The notes under the pieces: generated by a model | Told to the model about the DNA's origin: nothing | The model's input: the letters and a program-made list of their open reading frames with translations, nothing else | Databases searched by the model: none | From: Pseudomonas sp. A-RE-19 | GTDB lineage: Bacteria > Pseudomonadota > Gammaproteobacteria > Pseudomonadales > Pseudomonadaceae | Reading direction: 5' to 3' | DNA: 64,000 nucleotides | NCBI RefSeq assembly: GCF_019956555.1 | Contig: NZ_JAHBDQ010000004.1 | Span: 124,001-188,000, forward strand | Translations under genes and position numbers: made by a program | Part shown: positions 43,857-55,172 of the stretch, in pieces | Numbering within the stretch: the stretch's first letter is position 1 | How the letters are laid out: each line of letters opens with the position of its first letter

Positions 43857-44498
43857 CTAACTCTCGATCAGGTTTTCCCGCGCTTCATACGCCAAGCGTA
43901 CCGGGGCGAACGAGCGGCGATGAATGGGGGTCGGCCCCAAGCGGGCCAGCGCTTCCAGATGTACGGGTGTCGGGTAGCCCTTATGGCCTCCGATCCCGTA
44001 ACCCGGATAAATCAGTTCGAACGCCGCCATTTCGCGATCACGGCTGACCTTGGCCAGAATCGAGGCGGCAGCAATGGCCGGTACCTTGCCATCGCCCTGG
44101 ATCACCGCTTCGGCGCGCATCGAGAGCTTCGGGCAACGGTTGCCGTCGATCATCGCCAGTTTCGGCTGGATGTGCAGCCCCTCGACCGCGCGCTGCATGG
44201 CCAGCATGGTGGCGTGAAGAATGTTCAGCTCGTCGATTTCTTCTACTTCAGCGCGAGCGACATACCAGCTCAGGGCTTTTTCGCAGATTTCGTCGTAAAG
44301 CGCCTCACGGCGGGCTTCGGTGAGTTTCTTCGAATCGTTGAGGCCGAGAATCGGCCGGCTCGGGTCGAGGATCACCGCCGCCGTCACCACGGCACCACAC
44401 AGCGGGCCGCGACCGACTTCATCAACACCCGCCACCAGATCTACAACTTCATCGACCAGCATAAAATCCAGGCCCAGCTGTTTGCTTGCTTTGCTCAT
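43857..44498 (-). CDS. rnhB: Ribonuclease HII
   Basis: 213 residues. The catalytic Asp26 and Glu27 are in [19 protein letters not shown], with a further Asp in [16 protein letters not shown]. It removes ribonucleotides from DNA. Its ATG overlaps the lpxB stop (TAATG), placing it in the lpx operon just before dnaE. Confidence 0.97.
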   Translation of the reverse strand: MSKASKQLGLDFMLVDEVVDLVAGVDEVGRGPLCGAVVTAAVILDPSRPILGLNDSKKLTEARREALYDEICEKALSWYVARAEVEEIDELNILHATMLAMQRAVEGLHIQPKLAMIDGNRCPKLSMRAEAVIQGDGKVPAIAAASILAKVSRDREMAAFELIYPGYGIGGHKGYPTPVHLEALARLGPTPIHRRSFAPVRLAYEARENLIES

Positions 44499-45625
44499 TA
44501 TGCTCTGCCAATCAGGTTCAGTACCGCGTCCGCTGCCTGATTGGAGGCGTCCAAGCGCAGGGTTCGGTGGATTTCGTCAAAGCCTCGGGTCTGCTCCTGG
44601 CCACCTTCGATCAGTGGCGACAGGGTTTGGGCCAAAGCTTCGACCGTCGCATCGTCCTGCAACAACTCCGGCACCAGCAAACGCTGGGCCAGCAGATTCG
44701 GCAACGAGACGTAGGGACTCTTCACCATCCGTTTGAGAATCCAGAACGTCAGCGGTGCCAGGCGATAAGCGACCACCATCGGCCGCTTGTACAGCAATGC
44801 TTCCAGCGTAGCCGTTCCCGAAGCGATCAACACCGCGTCGCAGGCCGCCAGGGCCAGATGGGATTTGCCATCGAGCAATGTCAGCGGCAGATCGCGACCG
44901 GCCAGCAGTTCTTCAAGCTGGGCCCGGCGCTCCGGGCTCGCGCACGGCATGATGAACCGCACGCCAGGACGCATGGCCCGCAAGCGCTGAGCTGTGTCGA
45001 GGAACAGCGCGCCGAGGCGCCCGACTTCACCGCCCCGGCTGCCCGGCATCAGGGCGACCAGCGGCCCGTCCGGCAAACCGAGCTCGGCTCGCGCGGCGGC
45101 GCGATCGGCCTCAAGCGGAATCGCATCGGCCAGGGAATGCCCGACAAACCGCACCGGCACGCCCTTCTCTTCATAGAATTTAGCTTCGAACGGGAACAGG
45201 GTCAGCATCAGGTCGCAACCTTCGCGAATCTTCAGCACCCGCTTCTGCCGCCAGGCCCAGACTGACGGGCTGACGTAATGCACGGTCTTGATACCGGCCT
45301 GACGCAGCTTGAGTTCGATATTGAGGTTGAAGTCCGGGGCATCGATACCGATGAACACGTCCGGCTTCTCGGCGATCAGGTCCGCGATCAGTTTCTTGCG
45401 GCGTGCCAACAGCTCGCGCAAACGACCCAGCACCTCCACCAAACCCATGACAGAAAGGCGTTCCATCGGGAAATACGACGTCAAGCCTTCGGCTTGCATC
45501 AGCGGACCGCCGACACCGATGAACTCGACTGCCGGATGCCGGGCCTTGAGCGCGCGCATGAGACCCGCGCCCAGAATGTCACCGGAAGCCTCTCCCGCCA
45601 CCAGCGCAATACGCAGATTGGCCAT
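44498..45625 (-). CDS. lpxB: Lipid A disaccharide synthase
   Basis: 375 residues of glycosyltransferase family 19. The N-terminal [20 protein letters not shown] and the central [20 protein letters not shown] are family signatures. It joins UDP-diacylglucosamine and lipid X to form the lipid A disaccharide at the inner membrane. It follows lpxA by 2 bases. Confidence 0.97.
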   Translation of the reverse strand: MANLRIALVAGEASGDILGAGLMRALKARHPAVEFIGVGGPLMQAEGLTSYFPMERLSVMGLVEVLGRLRELLARRKKLIADLIAEKPDVFIGIDAPDFNLNIELKLRQAGIKTVHYVSPSVWAWRQKRVLKIREGCDLMLTLFPFEAKFYEEKGVPVRFVGHSLADAIPLEADRAAARAELGLPDGPLVALMPGSRGGEVGRLGALFLDTAQRLRAMRPGVRFIMPCASPERRAQLEELLAGRDLPLTLLDGKSHLALAACDAVLIASGTATLEALLYKRPMVVAYRLAPLTFWILKRMVKSPYVSLPNLLAQRLLVPELLQDDATVEALAQTLSPLIEGGQEQTRGFDEIHRTLRLDASNQAADAVLNLIGRA

Positions 45626-45627
45626 GA

Positions 45628-46404
45628 TTAGCGCGTGATGCCGCGGGTCGAAGACTGGATGGAATCGCGGAATACCGCAACTTCCGGGAACTGCAGCGAA
45701 GGTTCGGCCAGCTCGACGAGCGCCTGCTCGACCGTCAGGCCCTGGCGGTAAACCACCTTATAGGCACGACGCAGCGCGTGGATCGCATCTTCGCTGAAAC
45801 CGCGACGGCGCATGCCTTCGAAATTCATGCTGCGGGCTTCGGCCGGGTTGCCGAACACCGTGACGTAGGCTGGAACGTCCTTGCCAATGGCGGTGCCCAT
45901 GCCGGAAAAGCTGTGGGCGCCGATGTGGCAATACTGATGAACCAGGGTAAAACCGGACAGGATCGCCCAGTCCTCGACGTGCACATGGCCCGCCAACGCA
46001 GTGTTGTTGACCAGAATGCAGTGATTGCCGATGACGCTATCGTGACCGATGTGGGCATAGGCCATGATCAGGTTGTGATCGCCCAGGGTCGTTTCCGAAC
46101 GGTCCTGAACGGTGCCACGGTGAATCGTCACGCCTTCGCGGATGACGTTGTGGTCACCGATGACCAGACGGGTTTCTTCGCCCTTGTATTTCAAATCGGG
46201 CGTGTCCTCGCCTACCGAAGAAAACTGGTAGATGCGGTTGTGCTTACCGATTCGGGTCGGGCCCTTGAGAATCACATGCGGCCCGATTACTGTTCCCTCG
46301 CCGATTTCCACACCTGCGCCGATGATCGACCAAGGGCCGACTTCGACGTCGTCGGCCAGAACGGCCGTCGGATCGATGATTGCGCGAGGGTCAATCAAAC
46401 TCAT
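45628..46404 (-). CDS. lpxA: UDP-N-acetylglucosamine acyltransferase
   Basis: 258 residues of left-handed beta helix with hexapeptide repeats ([35 protein letters not shown]). The catalytic His is in the [15 protein letters not shown] segment. It adds the first acyl chain in lipid A synthesis. It overlaps fabZ by 4 bases (ATGA). Confidence 0.97.
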   Translation of the reverse strand: MSLIDPRAIIDPTAVLADDVEVGPWSIIGAGVEIGEGTVIGPHVILKGPTRIGKHNRIYQFSSVGEDTPDLKYKGEETRLVIGDHNVIREGVTIHRGTVQDRSETTLGDHNLIMAYAHIGHDSVIGNHCILVNNTALAGHVHVEDWAILSGFTLVHQYCHIGAHSFSGMGTAIGKDVPAYVTVFGNPAEARSMNFEGMRRRGFSEDAIHALRRAYKVVYRQGLTVEQALVELAEPSLQFPEVAVFRDSIQSSTRGITR

Positions 46405-46841
46405 AGTTTGCGTTCCGCGCAGATGATTTCAGCGGAGCAGACTGGCTTGCCATCGACCGAAGCCTGGCATTCGAACTTCCAGATCTGACGCTTGCAGCTG
46501 ATGAACTTGGCTTCAAGGATCAGTTGATCGCCCGGCAGCACTGGCTGACGGAAGCGCAGTTTGTCGGAGCCGACGAAGTAGTAAAGGGTACCGTCGGCGG
46601 GTTTCACGTCGAGCATTTTGAAACCAAGGATCCCGGCAGCCTGAGCCATCGCTTCGATGATCAATACGCCCGGCATGATTGGATGCGCAGGGAAGTGACC
46701 ATTGAAGAACGGTTCGTTGATGCTGACATTCTTGTAGGCGCGAATGCGCTTGCCTTCCACATCCAGATCCACGACCCGGTCCACCAGCAGGAACGGGTAA
46801 CGGTGAGGCAGGTATTCGCGAATCTCGTTGATGTCCATCAT
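46401..46841 (-). CDS. fabZ: 3-hydroxyacyl-[acyl-carrier-protein] dehydratase FabZ
   Basis: 146 residues from [20 protein letters not shown] at 46841, the canonical Pseudomonas start, although no clear ribosome site precedes it; the longer frame from 46901 is not supported. The catalytic His is in [20 protein letters not shown]. It dehydrates hydroxyacyl-ACP, drawing on the same pool that LpxA and LpxD use. Confidence 0.97.
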   Translation of the reverse strand: MMDINEIREYLPHRYPFLLVDRVVDLDVEGKRIRAYKNVSINEPFFNGHFPAHPIMPGVLIIEAMAQAAGILGFKMLDVKPADGTLYYFVGSDKLRFRQPVLPGDQLILEAKFISCKRQIWKFECQASVDGKPVCSAEIICAERKL

Positions 46842-46949
46842 TTCGGGGGGAAGCCTATGTAAAGATTGGGAGCGCGCGACTGACGCGCACTCCTCTAGCA
46901 AATCAAGGAGGCAGTCTAGCGGCTGTGCACACTTGATATGGAAATGGTA

Positions 46950-48005
46950 TCAGCCATCTGATGAAGCATTACCGCCAGGGGTCACGTCCCCTACACGCTT
47001 TTCCAGCTGTCGCAGACGTCGCGCGATGTCATCGAGCTGACGAATACGTGCCGCGCTTTTGCGCCATTCGGCCGCCGGTTGCATCGCCGTACCGGAAGAA
47101 TAGGAACCCGGCTCGGTAATCGAGTGGGTCACCATGGTCATCCCGGTCAGGAAAACGTTGTCGCAAATCTCGATATGCCCCACCAGCCCTACGCCACCGG
47201 CAAGCATGCAATGCTTGCCGATTTTGGTGCTGCCGGAAATTCCCACGCACGCAGCCATGGCGGTGTGGTCACCGACCTGAACGTTGTGGGCAATCTGGAT
47301 CTGGTTGTCGAGCTTCACACCATTACCAATGACGGTATCGGCCAGCGCACCGCGATCAATAGCGGTATTTACGCCTATTTCCACGTCATCACCGATCGAG
47401 ACGCCACCGATCTGGGCGATCTTCTGCCAGACACCTTTCTCGTTGGCAAAACCGAAGCCTTCACCACCGAGCACGGCACCGGATTGAATCACCACCCGTT
47501 TGCCAATGCGCACGTCGTGATACAGCGTGACGCGTGGGGCCAACCAGCCACCCTCGCCAATTTCGCTGCGCGCACCGATGAAGCAATGAGCCCCAACGGT
47601 CACGCCTGCGCCAATACGCGCTGCACTTTCGATGACCGCAAAGGCACCGATGCTCGCCGCCGGATCGACCACAGCATCCGCTGCCACCACCGCTGTCGGA
47701 TGAATACCGGCAGGCGCCTTGGGCTTGGGATCGAACAGGTGAGAAATTCGCGCATAGGCCAGATACGGATCAGGTACCACCAGTGCATCACCGGCGAAAC
47801 CCTCAGCATCAGCGGCCTTCAGCAATACAGCCGCGGCCTGACTGTCAGCCAGGTATTTACGGTATTGAGGATTTGCCAGAAAGCTCAACTGAGCTGGGCC
47901 AGCCTCTTGCAAAGTGGCTAGCCCAGTAATTTCCTTGTTCGGGTCGCCACGTAAGGTGGCGCCGAGGAACTCGGCCAGCTGGCCGAGCTTTATAGTCGCT
48001 GTCAT
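46950..48005 (-). CDS. lpxD: UDP-3-O-(3-hydroxyacyl)glucosamine N-acyltransferase
   Basis: 351 residues: an N-terminal uridine-binding domain (about 1-100) and a beta helix of hexapeptide repeats ([20 protein letters not shown]). The catalytic His lies in [18 protein letters not shown]. It adds the second acyl chain in lipid A synthesis. It starts 3 bases after the skp stop, with a 108-base gap to fabZ. Confidence 0.97.
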   Translation of the reverse strand: MTATIKLGQLAEFLGATLRGDPNKEITGLATLQEAGPAQLSFLANPQYRKYLADSQAAAVLLKAADAEGFAGDALVVPDPYLAYARISHLFDPKPKAPAGIHPTAVVAADAVVDPAASIGAFAVIESAARIGAGVTVGAHCFIGARSEIGEGGWLAPRVTLYHDVRIGKRVVIQSGAVLGGEGFGFANEKGVWQKIAQIGGVSIGDDVEIGVNTAIDRGALADTVIGNGVKLDNQIQIAHNVQVGDHTAMAACVGISGSTKIGKHCMLAGGVGLVGHIEICDNVFLTGMTMVTHSITEPGSYSSGTAMQPAAEWRKSAARIRQLDDIARRLRQLEKRVGDVTPGGNASSDG

Positions 48006-48008
48006 GGG

Positions 48009-48512
48009 TTACTTCAGCTGATTCATGCGCTCGATAACCTGGCGAGTGATGTCGTACTGAGGTTTGACATCAATCACTGCGCCACGCTCGAAGACCAGGT
48101 CATAAGCACCTTTCTTGATGACTTCTTCCACAGCGCTGTCCAGTTTCGGCTTCAGCTGCTTCAGCATTTCACGGTCGGCAACGGCTTTGGCTTCGTTCAA
48201 TTCCTTGGACTGGAACTGGAAATCACGGGCTTTTTGCTTGAACTCAAGCTCCAGACGTTCACGTTCGCCTTGCTGCATCTTGTCGCCACCGGCCATCAGA
48301 CGGTCCTGGATACCCTTGGCGCTGCTTTCCAGGCTCTTGAGCTTGGTCAGTTGCGGGCCGAACTTTTTCTCGGCATCCACGGCGTATTTCTTTGCCGCGT
48401 CGGATTCCAGCAGCGCCATCTGATAGTTCAGAACGGCGATCTTCATGTCGGCAAAAGCCGGACCTGCAACCAGTACGGTCGCCAGGAGAACCAATTGAGT
48501 CAACTTACGCAC
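48009..48512 (-). CDS. skp: Periplasmic chaperone Skp (OmpH)
   Basis: 167 residues with a cleaved signal peptide (MRKLTQLVLLATVLVAGPAFA then DMKIAV) and a long basic coiled coil (about residues 40-125). The trimer holds unfolded outer-membrane proteins on the way to BamA, which is encoded 45 bases upstream. Confidence 0.93.
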   Translation of the reverse strand: MRKLTQLVLLATVLVAGPAFADMKIAVLNYQMALLESDAAKKYAVDAEKKFGPQLTKLKSLESSAKGIQDRLMAGGDKMQQGERERLELEFKQKARDFQFQSKELNEAKAVADREMLKQLKPKLDSAVEEVIKKGAYDLVFERGAVIDVKPQYDITRQVIERMNQLK

Positions 48513-48557
48513 GATGCACTCCTACAAAATCCATTGTCGTTATCTTGGGTCAGACGC

Positions 48558-50936
48558 TTAGAACGTCTGGCCGAGGGAGAATTGGAACACTTGAGTCTCG
48601 GCATTGCTGTCCGGTTTCTTGACTGGCATCGCCAAGGCGAAGCTCAACGGACCAAGGGCGGTAACCCATGTCACACCGACACCCACCGAACTGGCCATAT
48701 TGCTCAGGCTGACGTCGTTACACTGAGTATTGGACTTCGAACCATCGGCGTTAGTGCTCTGCTTGCAACTCGAATCGAACACATTACCCACGTCCCAGAA
48801 TACCGACGTGCGCAAGGAACGCTGATCTTTCACGAACGGCAGCGGGAACAGAACTTCTACACCACCCTGAATCAGGACGTTACCACCAAACGGTAGTGGA
48901 TCCTGGTCCGGGTCGACGGAGGTCCCAGGGTTCACGCCCCGGCTCGGCGTACTACGAGGCCCCAGAGTACTGTCCTTGAAGCCACGAACCGAGTTGAAAC
49001 CACCAGCGTAGTAGTTTTCATAGAACGGCAAGCCATCGGTCGAACCATAACCATCGCCATAACCCAGTTCGGTGTGGAGACGCATGGTGTAGTTTTCAGA
49101 CAACGGCTGGAACAATTGACCGCGGTAATCGAGCTTGAAGAACGACAAGTCGCTGCCCGGCGTCGTGGCTTCCGCGGTCAAGCTCTGGGAGTGACCACGG
49201 GTCGCCAGTACACCTTTGTTCAAGGTGGATTCAGACCAACCAGCCGATGCCTTGAAGTTGAGGTACTGATCACCTTCCTGGTTAACGAAGTCGAAAATTT
49301 CGTCGACGGTGTAAAGACCAGTCTTGATCTTGTCTTGTTGTGCAGACAGACCGAAGGTCAGACGCGAAGTCTCGCTTATCGGGTAGCCGACGCTTACGCC
49401 AGCACCCAGGCTGTCTACCGCGTAGCTTGCAACGTTGACATCGAGGTCTTTGTAGTCAGTGGTGCGATAGAAAGCGTTGTAACCCAGGCTCACACCGTCA
49501 GCAGTCCAGTACGGATCGACATAACCGAAGTTATAGCGGCTCTGGTATTGACTGCGGGTCAAACCGATACTGACCTTGTTACCGGTACCCAGGAAGTTGT
49601 TCTGGGTGATCGAACCACCAAGGATCAAACCGGCGCTCTGGGCAAAACCGACGCTGGCGGTAATCGAACCGGAAGCCTGCTCTTCAACGCTGTAGTTCAC
49701 ATCAACCTGGTCATCGACACCAGGGACGGCCGGTGTTTCAACGTTGACTTCCTTGAAGAAGCCCAGACGTTCCAGACGAGTCTTGGACTGGTCGATCAGG
49801 TAGGTCGAAGCCCAGCCGCCTTCCATCTGACGCATTTCACGGCGCAGCACTTCGTCTTCGGACTTGGTGTTGCCACGGAAGTTAATGCGGTTCACGTAAG
49901 CACGCTTGCCCGGATCGACAGCGAATGTGATGTCGACGGTGTGGTCGTCATCGTGAGGCTGGGGCACGCCGTTGACGTTGGCGAAGGTGTAACCCTCGTT
50001 ACCCAGACGACGGGTGATCAGTTCGGACGTGGTGGTCATCAGCTTGCGCGAGAATACCTGGCCCTTCTGAACCAGCAGCAGGGATTTGACCTGGTCTTCA
50101 GGGACTTTCAGGTCACCGCTGAGCTTGACGTCACGAACGGTGTACTTCTCGCCTTCGTTGACGTTGACGGTGATATAGACGTGTTTCTTGTCCGGGGTGA
50201 TGGACACCTGGGTCGAAGCGATATCCATATTGATATAGCCGCGATCCAGATAGTAGGAACGCAGACGCTCCAGGTCACCGGAGAGTTTTTCACGGGCGTA
50301 CTTGTCATCGTTCTTGAAGAACGACAACCAGTTGCTGGTCTTGAGTTCGAACAGGTCGATCAGGTCTTCATCGGGGAAGACCGTGTTGCCCACCACGTTG
50401 ATGTGCTGGATGGCCGCAACGGTGCCTTCGTTGATGTTGACCTTCAGGGCAACGCGGTTACGCGGCTGCGGCACCACTTCGGTGTCGACGGTAGCCGAGT
50501 AACGGCCCTGGGCGACGTATTGTCGCTGCAGTTCGTTACGTACACCTTCGAGGGTGGCACGCTGGAAGATCTCGCCTTCAGCCAGACCGGATTGTTTGAG
50601 GCCCTTCATCAGGTCTTCAGTGGAGATCGCCTTGTTACCCTCGATCTCGATACTGGCGACCGACGGACGCTCGACTACAGTGATGACAAGGACGTTGCCA
50701 TCGCGACCCAGCTGGATATCTTGAAAGAACCCGGTCTTGAACAATGCACGAGTGGATTCCACCAGGCGACGATCATCCGCCTGTTCGCCGACGTTTAACG
50801 GCAAAGCACCAAAGACGCTACCCGCGGAGACCCGCTGGAGGCCATTGACGCGAATATCAGAGATAGTGAAGGACTCGGCGTGAACTTCGGCGATCATCAA
50901 TACGGTGAGAACCGCAGTTAGCAGCAGACGTTTCAT
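48558..50936 (-). CDS. bamA: Outer-membrane assembly factor BamA
   Basis: 792 residues from MKRLLLTAVLTVLMIAEVHA at 50936, a signal peptide; the longer frame upstream is not supported. Five POTRA domains (about 22-420, starting ESFTISDIRVNGLQRVSAGS) lead to a 16-strand barrel containing the conserved GGFNSVRGF lid motif and ending FQFSLGQTF, with the terminal Phe needed for assembly. It inserts beta-barrel proteins and is essential. Confidence 0.98.
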   Translation of the reverse strand: MKRLLLTAVLTVLMIAEVHAESFTISDIRVNGLQRVSAGSVFGALPLNVGEQADDRRLVESTRALFKTGFFQDIQLGRDGNVLVITVVERPSVASIEIEGNKAISTEDLMKGLKQSGLAEGEIFQRATLEGVRNELQRQYVAQGRYSATVDTEVVPQPRNRVALKVNINEGTVAAIQHINVVGNTVFPDEDLIDLFELKTSNWLSFFKNDDKYAREKLSGDLERLRSYYLDRGYINMDIASTQVSITPDKKHVYITVNVNEGEKYTVRDVKLSGDLKVPEDQVKSLLLVQKGQVFSRKLMTTTSELITRRLGNEGYTFANVNGVPQPHDDDHTVDITFAVDPGKRAYVNRINFRGNTKSEDEVLRREMRQMEGGWASTYLIDQSKTRLERLGFFKEVNVETPAVPGVDDQVDVNYSVEEQASGSITASVGFAQSAGLILGGSITQNNFLGTGNKVSIGLTRSQYQSRYNFGYVDPYWTADGVSLGYNAFYRTTDYKDLDVNVASYAVDSLGAGVSVGYPISETSRLTFGLSAQQDKIKTGLYTVDEIFDFVNQEGDQYLNFKASAGWSESTLNKGVLATRGHSQSLTAEATTPGSDLSFFKLDYRGQLFQPLSENYTMRLHTELGYGDGYGSTDGLPFYENYYAGGFNSVRGFKDSTLGPRSTPSRGVNPGTSVDPDQDPLPFGGNVLIQGGVEVLFPLPFVKDQRSLRTSVFWDVGNVFDSSCKQSTNADGSKSNTQCNDVSLSNMASSVGVGVTWVTALGPLSFALAMPVKKPDSNAETQVFQFSLGQTF

Positions 50937-50964
50937 GAAGTCCTTTCTTATTCCAACTGGCAAT

Positions 50965-50988
50965 AAAAACTGCCGCAAAATGCGGCAG
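50965..50988 (-). terminator. Intrinsic terminator between rseP and bamA
   Basis: CTGCCGC-atttt-GCGGCAG followed by TTTTTATT on the minus strand, just after the rseP stop. Confidence 0.85.
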
Positions 50989-51008
50989 ATTCGCAATTCA
51001 GCGAAGCG

Positions 51009-52361
51009 TTACAGTCGACCCAGATCATTGACCAGAGCAAGCAACATCACCCCGACCACCAAACTGATACCGATCTGTATCCCCCAACCTTGCACCCGAT
51101 CCGACAAGGGACGACCACGCGCCCACTCAATCAGATAAAACAACAAATGCCCCCCATCCAGTACAGGAATGGGCAACAAATTCAGAACCCCCAGGCTAAT
51201 ACTCAGATAAGCAAGGAAATTCAGGAAATCAGCAATGCCCGACTGGGCAGAAGCGCCCGCCACTTTAGCAATGGTTATCGGTCCACTCAAGTTTTTTACC
51301 GAGAGCTCGCCGAACAACATTTTCTTGAGCGAATCGAGGGTCAGTACACTCATGGTCCAGGTACGTCGGGCACCCTCGCCAATCGCGGCTATCGGACCGT
51401 AACTGACTTCGCGCATCATCTCTGGCGGCCACTCGACCGCTTTTACCCCAGCCCCCAGATAACCACTGGGCGCCTTGCTCTCGCCACGAGCGGCCAACGT
51501 CACAGGGACGTCGATTTGAGCACCATCGCGTTCGACGCGCAGCATGATTTTGGTATCCGGATGCATACGGACGATGTCGACTACCTGTTGCCAGTCGTCC
51601 AGCGCCTTGCCGTCAAGGGCCAACAAACGGTCACCCGCCTTCAGACCCGCAGCCTTCGCCGGCCCTTTCGGATCAAATTCGGCCAGGACCGGCGGCAACG
51701 CCGGACGCCAGGGACGAATACCCAGCGAGCGAATCGGATCCGGCTCGTCAGCGCCCTTGAGCCACTTGTCCAGCATCAGCTCACGGGGCGAATCCGCTGT
51801 GGAGCCCTGCTCGCGAACCAGTAATAGCAAGGGACCGCTCTCGCCGAGACGACGGACAAGTTGCAGATTCACAGCGGCCCAGCCAGAGGTTGGCTCGCCG
51901 TCGATGGCCATAATTTCCTGACCCGGGCTCAAACCTGCCTTGGCGGCGATACTCCCGGACTCGACCGCACCGATAACCGGCCGCACCTGCTCGCTGCCCA
52001 GCATTGCCAGCGCCCAGAAAAACACCATCGCCAATAGAAAGTTGGCGATCGGACCGGCCGCCACGATGGCAACGCGTTGACGGACAGATTTGCGATTGAA
52101 GGCTTGATCGAGCTGATCGGCCGGCACTTCGCCTTCACGCTCGTCGAGCATTTTCACGTAGCCACCCAGCGGGATGGCGGCGATCACGAATTCAGTGCCT
52201 TTGCTGTCGTGCCAGCGCAGCAGTGGCAAGCCGAAGCCCACGGAGAAACGCAGCACTTTGACCCCACAGCGACGTGCGACCCAGAAATGGCCGAATTCGT
52301 GGAAGGTGACCAGCACGCCCAGCGCTACCAGGGTGCCGACAATCATATAGAGCGCGCTCAT
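51009..52361 (-). CDS. rseP: Site-2 protease RseP (MucP)
   Basis: 450 residues. The zinc-binding HEFGH lies in the first membrane segment (about residues 21-25), two PDZ domains follow in the periplasm (about 120-300), and the C-terminal NLLPIPVLDGGHLLFYLIEW holds the third zinc ligand. It cleaves the anti-sigma factor (MucA/RseA) in membrane stress and so activates AlgU/sigma-E. It lies 52 bases after dxr. Confidence 0.97.
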   Translation of the reverse strand: MSALYMIVGTLVALGVLVTFHEFGHFWVARRCGVKVLRFSVGFGLPLLRWHDSKGTEFVIAAIPLGGYVKMLDEREGEVPADQLDQAFNRKSVRQRVAIVAAGPIANFLLAMVFFWALAMLGSEQVRPVIGAVESGSIAAKAGLSPGQEIMAIDGEPTSGWAAVNLQLVRRLGESGPLLLLVREQGSTADSPRELMLDKWLKGADEPDPIRSLGIRPWRPALPPVLAEFDPKGPAKAAGLKAGDRLLALDGKALDDWQQVVDIVRMHPDTKIMLRVERDGAQIDVPVTLAARGESKAPSGYLGAGVKAVEWPPEMMREVSYGPIAAIGEGARRTWTMSVLTLDSLKKMLFGELSVKNLSGPITIAKVAGASAQSGIADFLNFLAYLSISLGVLNLLPIPVLDGGHLLFYLIEWARGRPLSDRVQGWGIQIGISLVVGVMLLALVNDLGRL

Positions 52362-52413
52362 CTACTTTCTCCGCAATCCTATCAGTGCTGCATGGGGCAA
52401 CGTATTGCAGCAC

Positions 52414-53604
52414 TTATCGCCCGTGACGGCTCAACCATTGCCCGGCCAGTACCCGTGCTTTCGCATCGGCCGTAAACACTGCCTCGAGATCATCTACAGC
52501 AACCACAGGCTCGAGGTTCAACACTTCCTCGATAATACTCGCGATTTCCAGGTAGCGAACCCGTCCGTCGAGAAAGGCCGCCACAGCCACCTCATTCGCC
52601 GCATTGAGCATGGCCGGCGCGCTGTTGCCAGCCTCGGCGGCTTGTCGTGCAAGTCGCAGGCAAGGGAAACGCTCTTCATCAGGCGCCTGGAAATCCAGGC
52701 GAGCGATGGCAAACAGGTCCAACGGCGCAACACCCGAGTCGATTCGCTCCGGCCAGGCCAGGGCATTGGCGATCGGCGTGCGCATGTCCGGATTGCCCAA
52801 CTGCGCCAGCACCGAACCATCGACATAGTCGACCAGCGAATGAATCACGCTCTGCGGGTGAATCACCACTTCCACTTGAGAGGGCGTGGCGTCGAACAGC
52901 CAGCAGGCCTCGATCAGCTCGAGCCCTTTGTTCATCATGCTGGCCGAATCCACTGAAATCTTGCGCCCCATGGACCAGTTCGGGTGCGCACACGCTTGTT
53001 CGGGGGAAACATGCGCCAGTTCGGCCATGGGTGTCTGCCGGAACGGACCACCGGAGGCTGTCAGTAAAATCCGACGCACACCGACCGCGCCAAGCCCGCG
53101 AGCAAAATCCTGTGGCATGCACTGGAAAATCGCGTTGTGCTCACTGTCGATCGGCAGCAGTACCGAACCGCTTTTACGCACAGCCTGCATAAACAGCGCA
53201 CCGGACATCACCAGCGCTTCTTTGTTGGCCAGAAGAATCTTCTTGCCGGCCTCGACCGCCGCCAGGGTCGGACGCAAGCCTGCCGCACCGACAATGGCCG
53301 CCATCACGGCATCGACTTCCGGATCGGAGGCGACCTGACACAGGCCCTCCTCCCCCACCAGAACGCGGGTCGACAGACCGGCCGCGCGCAAATCGTCCTG
53401 CAACCCTGGGGCAGCGCCAGCTTCCGGCACAACCGCGAAGCGCGGCGCATGGCGAACACACAGCGCCAGCAATTCACTCAAACGGGTGAAACCGCTCAAG
53501 GCGAAAACCTGATAACGCTCGGGATGACGGGCGATAACGTCGAGGGTGCTCAACCCTATCGAACCGGTCGCTCCCAGAACGGTAATCTGTTGCGGGCGGC
53601 TCAT
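52414..53604 (-). CDS. dxr: 1-deoxy-D-xylulose 5-phosphate reductoisomerase
   Basis: 396 residues from [20 protein letters not shown] at 53604, overlapping the cdsA stop (ATGA). NADPH binds at GATGSIG; metal and substrate residues are in [16 protein letters not shown] and [19 protein letters not shown]. It makes methylerythritol phosphate, step two of the MEP pathway, whose later genes ispD and ispF are also in this window. Confidence 0.98.
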   Translation of the reverse strand: MSRPQQITVLGATGSIGLSTLDVIARHPERYQVFALSGFTRLSELLALCVRHAPRFAVVPEAGAAPGLQDDLRAAGLSTRVLVGEEGLCQVASDPEVDAVMAAIVGAAGLRPTLAAVEAGKKILLANKEALVMSGALFMQAVRKSGSVLLPIDSEHNAIFQCMPQDFARGLGAVGVRRILLTASGGPFRQTPMAELAHVSPEQACAHPNWSMGRKISVDSASMMNKGLELIEACWLFDATPSQVEVVIHPQSVIHSLVDYVDGSVLAQLGNPDMRTPIANALAWPERIDSGVAPLDLFAIARLDFQAPDEERFPCLRLARQAAEAGNSAPAMLNAANEVAVAAFLDGRVRYLEIASIIEEVLNLEPVVAVDDLEAVFTADAKARVLAGQWLSRHGR

Positions 53605-54404
53605 GCTGCCATCCACAGCAGTACGGCAAATACCGGAATCGCCGCCGTCAGGCTGTCGATACGGTCCAGAACGCCGCCGTGACCGGGCAGCAGATTACTG
53701 CTGTCCTTGATCCCCGACTGACGCTTGAACATGCTTTCGGTGAGGTCGCCCACGACCGAGATGAACACGATCACGGCAGCCCCGAACAGACCCATCAGTA
53801 TTTGCGCGAAACTCCAGTCCCGCACCAAACCGACGATTGCCGTAATGATCAGACTCAGCAGCAAGCCGCCGTAGACGCCTTCCCAGCTCTTGCCAGGGCT
53901 GACCTGCGGCGCCAGCTTGCGCTTGCCAAAGGCCCGACCGGAAAAATACGCACCGATATCGGCGCCCCAGACCAGCACCATCACCGCCATGATCAGCCAG
54001 TTGCCCAAGGACTCCTGTTTAATCTGAATCAGACCTTGCCAGGCTGGCAGCAGAATCAACAAACCGATCACCAGTTTGCAGGCGGCACTGGCCCAGTGCT
54101 CACTGGACCGTGGGTAAGTCAGCACCAGATACGTGGCCACGCCCCACCAGAGCACCGAAGCGCCCAATACCCAAGGCGCGAGCCCCGGCAAGATGTGCAT
54201 GACAAACAGCATCAACGCGACCACTGCCGCATAGGCAATGCGGATCAACGGGGCAGCGAAACCTGCCAGGCGCGCCCATTCCCATGCCCCGAGCGTCACC
54301 ACCAGCCCGATGAACAGCGCAAAACCGGACCCTTCGAGCAGGAAAAACCCGCACAGGGCAATCGGCAGCAGAATCAGTGCCGTGATGATTCGTTGTTTAA
54401 GCAT
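53601..54404 (-). CDS. cdsA: Phosphatidate cytidylyltransferase
   Basis: 267 residues, a multi-span membrane protein. The C-terminal signature [20 protein letters not shown] followed by the conserved [14 protein letters not shown] is that of CDP-diacylglycerol synthases. It uses CTP to activate phosphatidate for phospholipid synthesis. It overlaps uppS by 1 base (TAATG) and dxr by 4. Confidence 0.97.
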   Translation of the reverse strand: MLKQRIITALILLPIALCGFFLLEGSGFALFIGLVVTLGAWEWARLAGFAAPLIRIAYAAVVALMLFVMHILPGLAPWVLGASVLWWGVATYLVLTYPRSSEHWASAACKLVIGLLILLPAWQGLIQIKQESLGNWLIMAVMVLVWGADIGAYFSGRAFGKRKLAPQVSPGKSWEGVYGGLLLSLIITAIVGLVRDWSFAQILMGLFGAAVIVFISVVGDLTESMFKRQSGIKDSSNLLPGHGGVLDRIDSLTAAIPVFAVLLWMAA

Positions 54405-55159
54405 TAAACCCGGGCTCCAGCCTCGACCTGCTCACTCGTTTTACCGAAGCGACGCTGGCGAGAAGCGAAATCGGCCAGCGCATTGCGCATGGCGTCGTGT
54501 TTGAAGTCCGGCCAGAACAGGTCGGAGAAGTACAGTTCGGCGTAAGCCAGTTGCCACAGCAGGAAGTTGCTGATGCGATGCTCGCCACCCGTACGGATGC
54601 ACAAGTCCGGCAATGGCAGGTCACCGGTCGCCAGACACGTTTGCAACAGCTCAGGGGTAATGTCTTCCGGACGCAGATGCCCAGCCTGAACTTCCCGTGC
54701 CAAACGCTGGGCGGCTTGCGCAATATCCCACTGACCGCCGTAGTTGGCGGCGATCTGCAGGATAAAACGGTTGGCGCCAGCGGTCATCGCCTCGGCTTCG
54801 CGCATGGCGGCCTGAAGCTCCGGGTGAAAACGCGAACGGTCGCCAATGATGCGCAAACTGATGTTGTTGTCGTTCAGGCGCTTGGCCTCGCGACGCAATG
54901 CCTTGAAGAACAGATCCATCAAGGCACTGACCTCATCGGCCGGGCGCTGCCAGTTCTCGCTGGAGAAGGCGAACAGGGTCAGCACTTCGACCTTGGCCTC
55001 GGCACACACCTCGATCACCGCACGCACCGCATCCACGCCCGCTTTATGCCCGGCGACACCCGGCATAAAGCGTTTTTTCGCCCAGCGATTATTACCATCC
55101 ATGATGATCGCGACATGGCGCGGCACCGCGGACGGCGCAGTCTGCTTTGTCTTATCCAT
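54404..55159 (-). CDS. uppS: Undecaprenyl diphosphate synthase
   Basis: 251 residues. The catalytic Asp21 is in HVAIIMDGNNRWAKKR; the basic motif LCIRTGGEHRISNFLLWQLA (about 200-220) binds diphosphate. It builds the C55 lipid carrier for peptidoglycan and LPS from isopentenyl units. It follows frr by 13 bases. Confidence 0.98.
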   Translation of the reverse strand: MDKTKQTAPSAVPRHVAIIMDGNNRWAKKRFMPGVAGHKAGVDAVRAVIEVCAEAKVEVLTLFAFSSENWQRPADEVSALMDLFFKALRREAKRLNDNNISLRIIGDRSRFHPELQAAMREAEAMTAGANRFILQIAANYGGQWDIAQAAQRLAREVQAGHLRPEDITPELLQTCLATGDLPLPDLCIRTGGEHRISNFLLWQLAYAELYFSDLFWPDFKHDAMRNALADFASRQRRFGKTSEQVEAGARV

Positions 55160-55172
55160 TAAAACGCGACCC

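Noticed and set aside
49074..50798. 574-codon plus-strand frame antisense to bamA
   Set aside because: It is a shadow of bamA.
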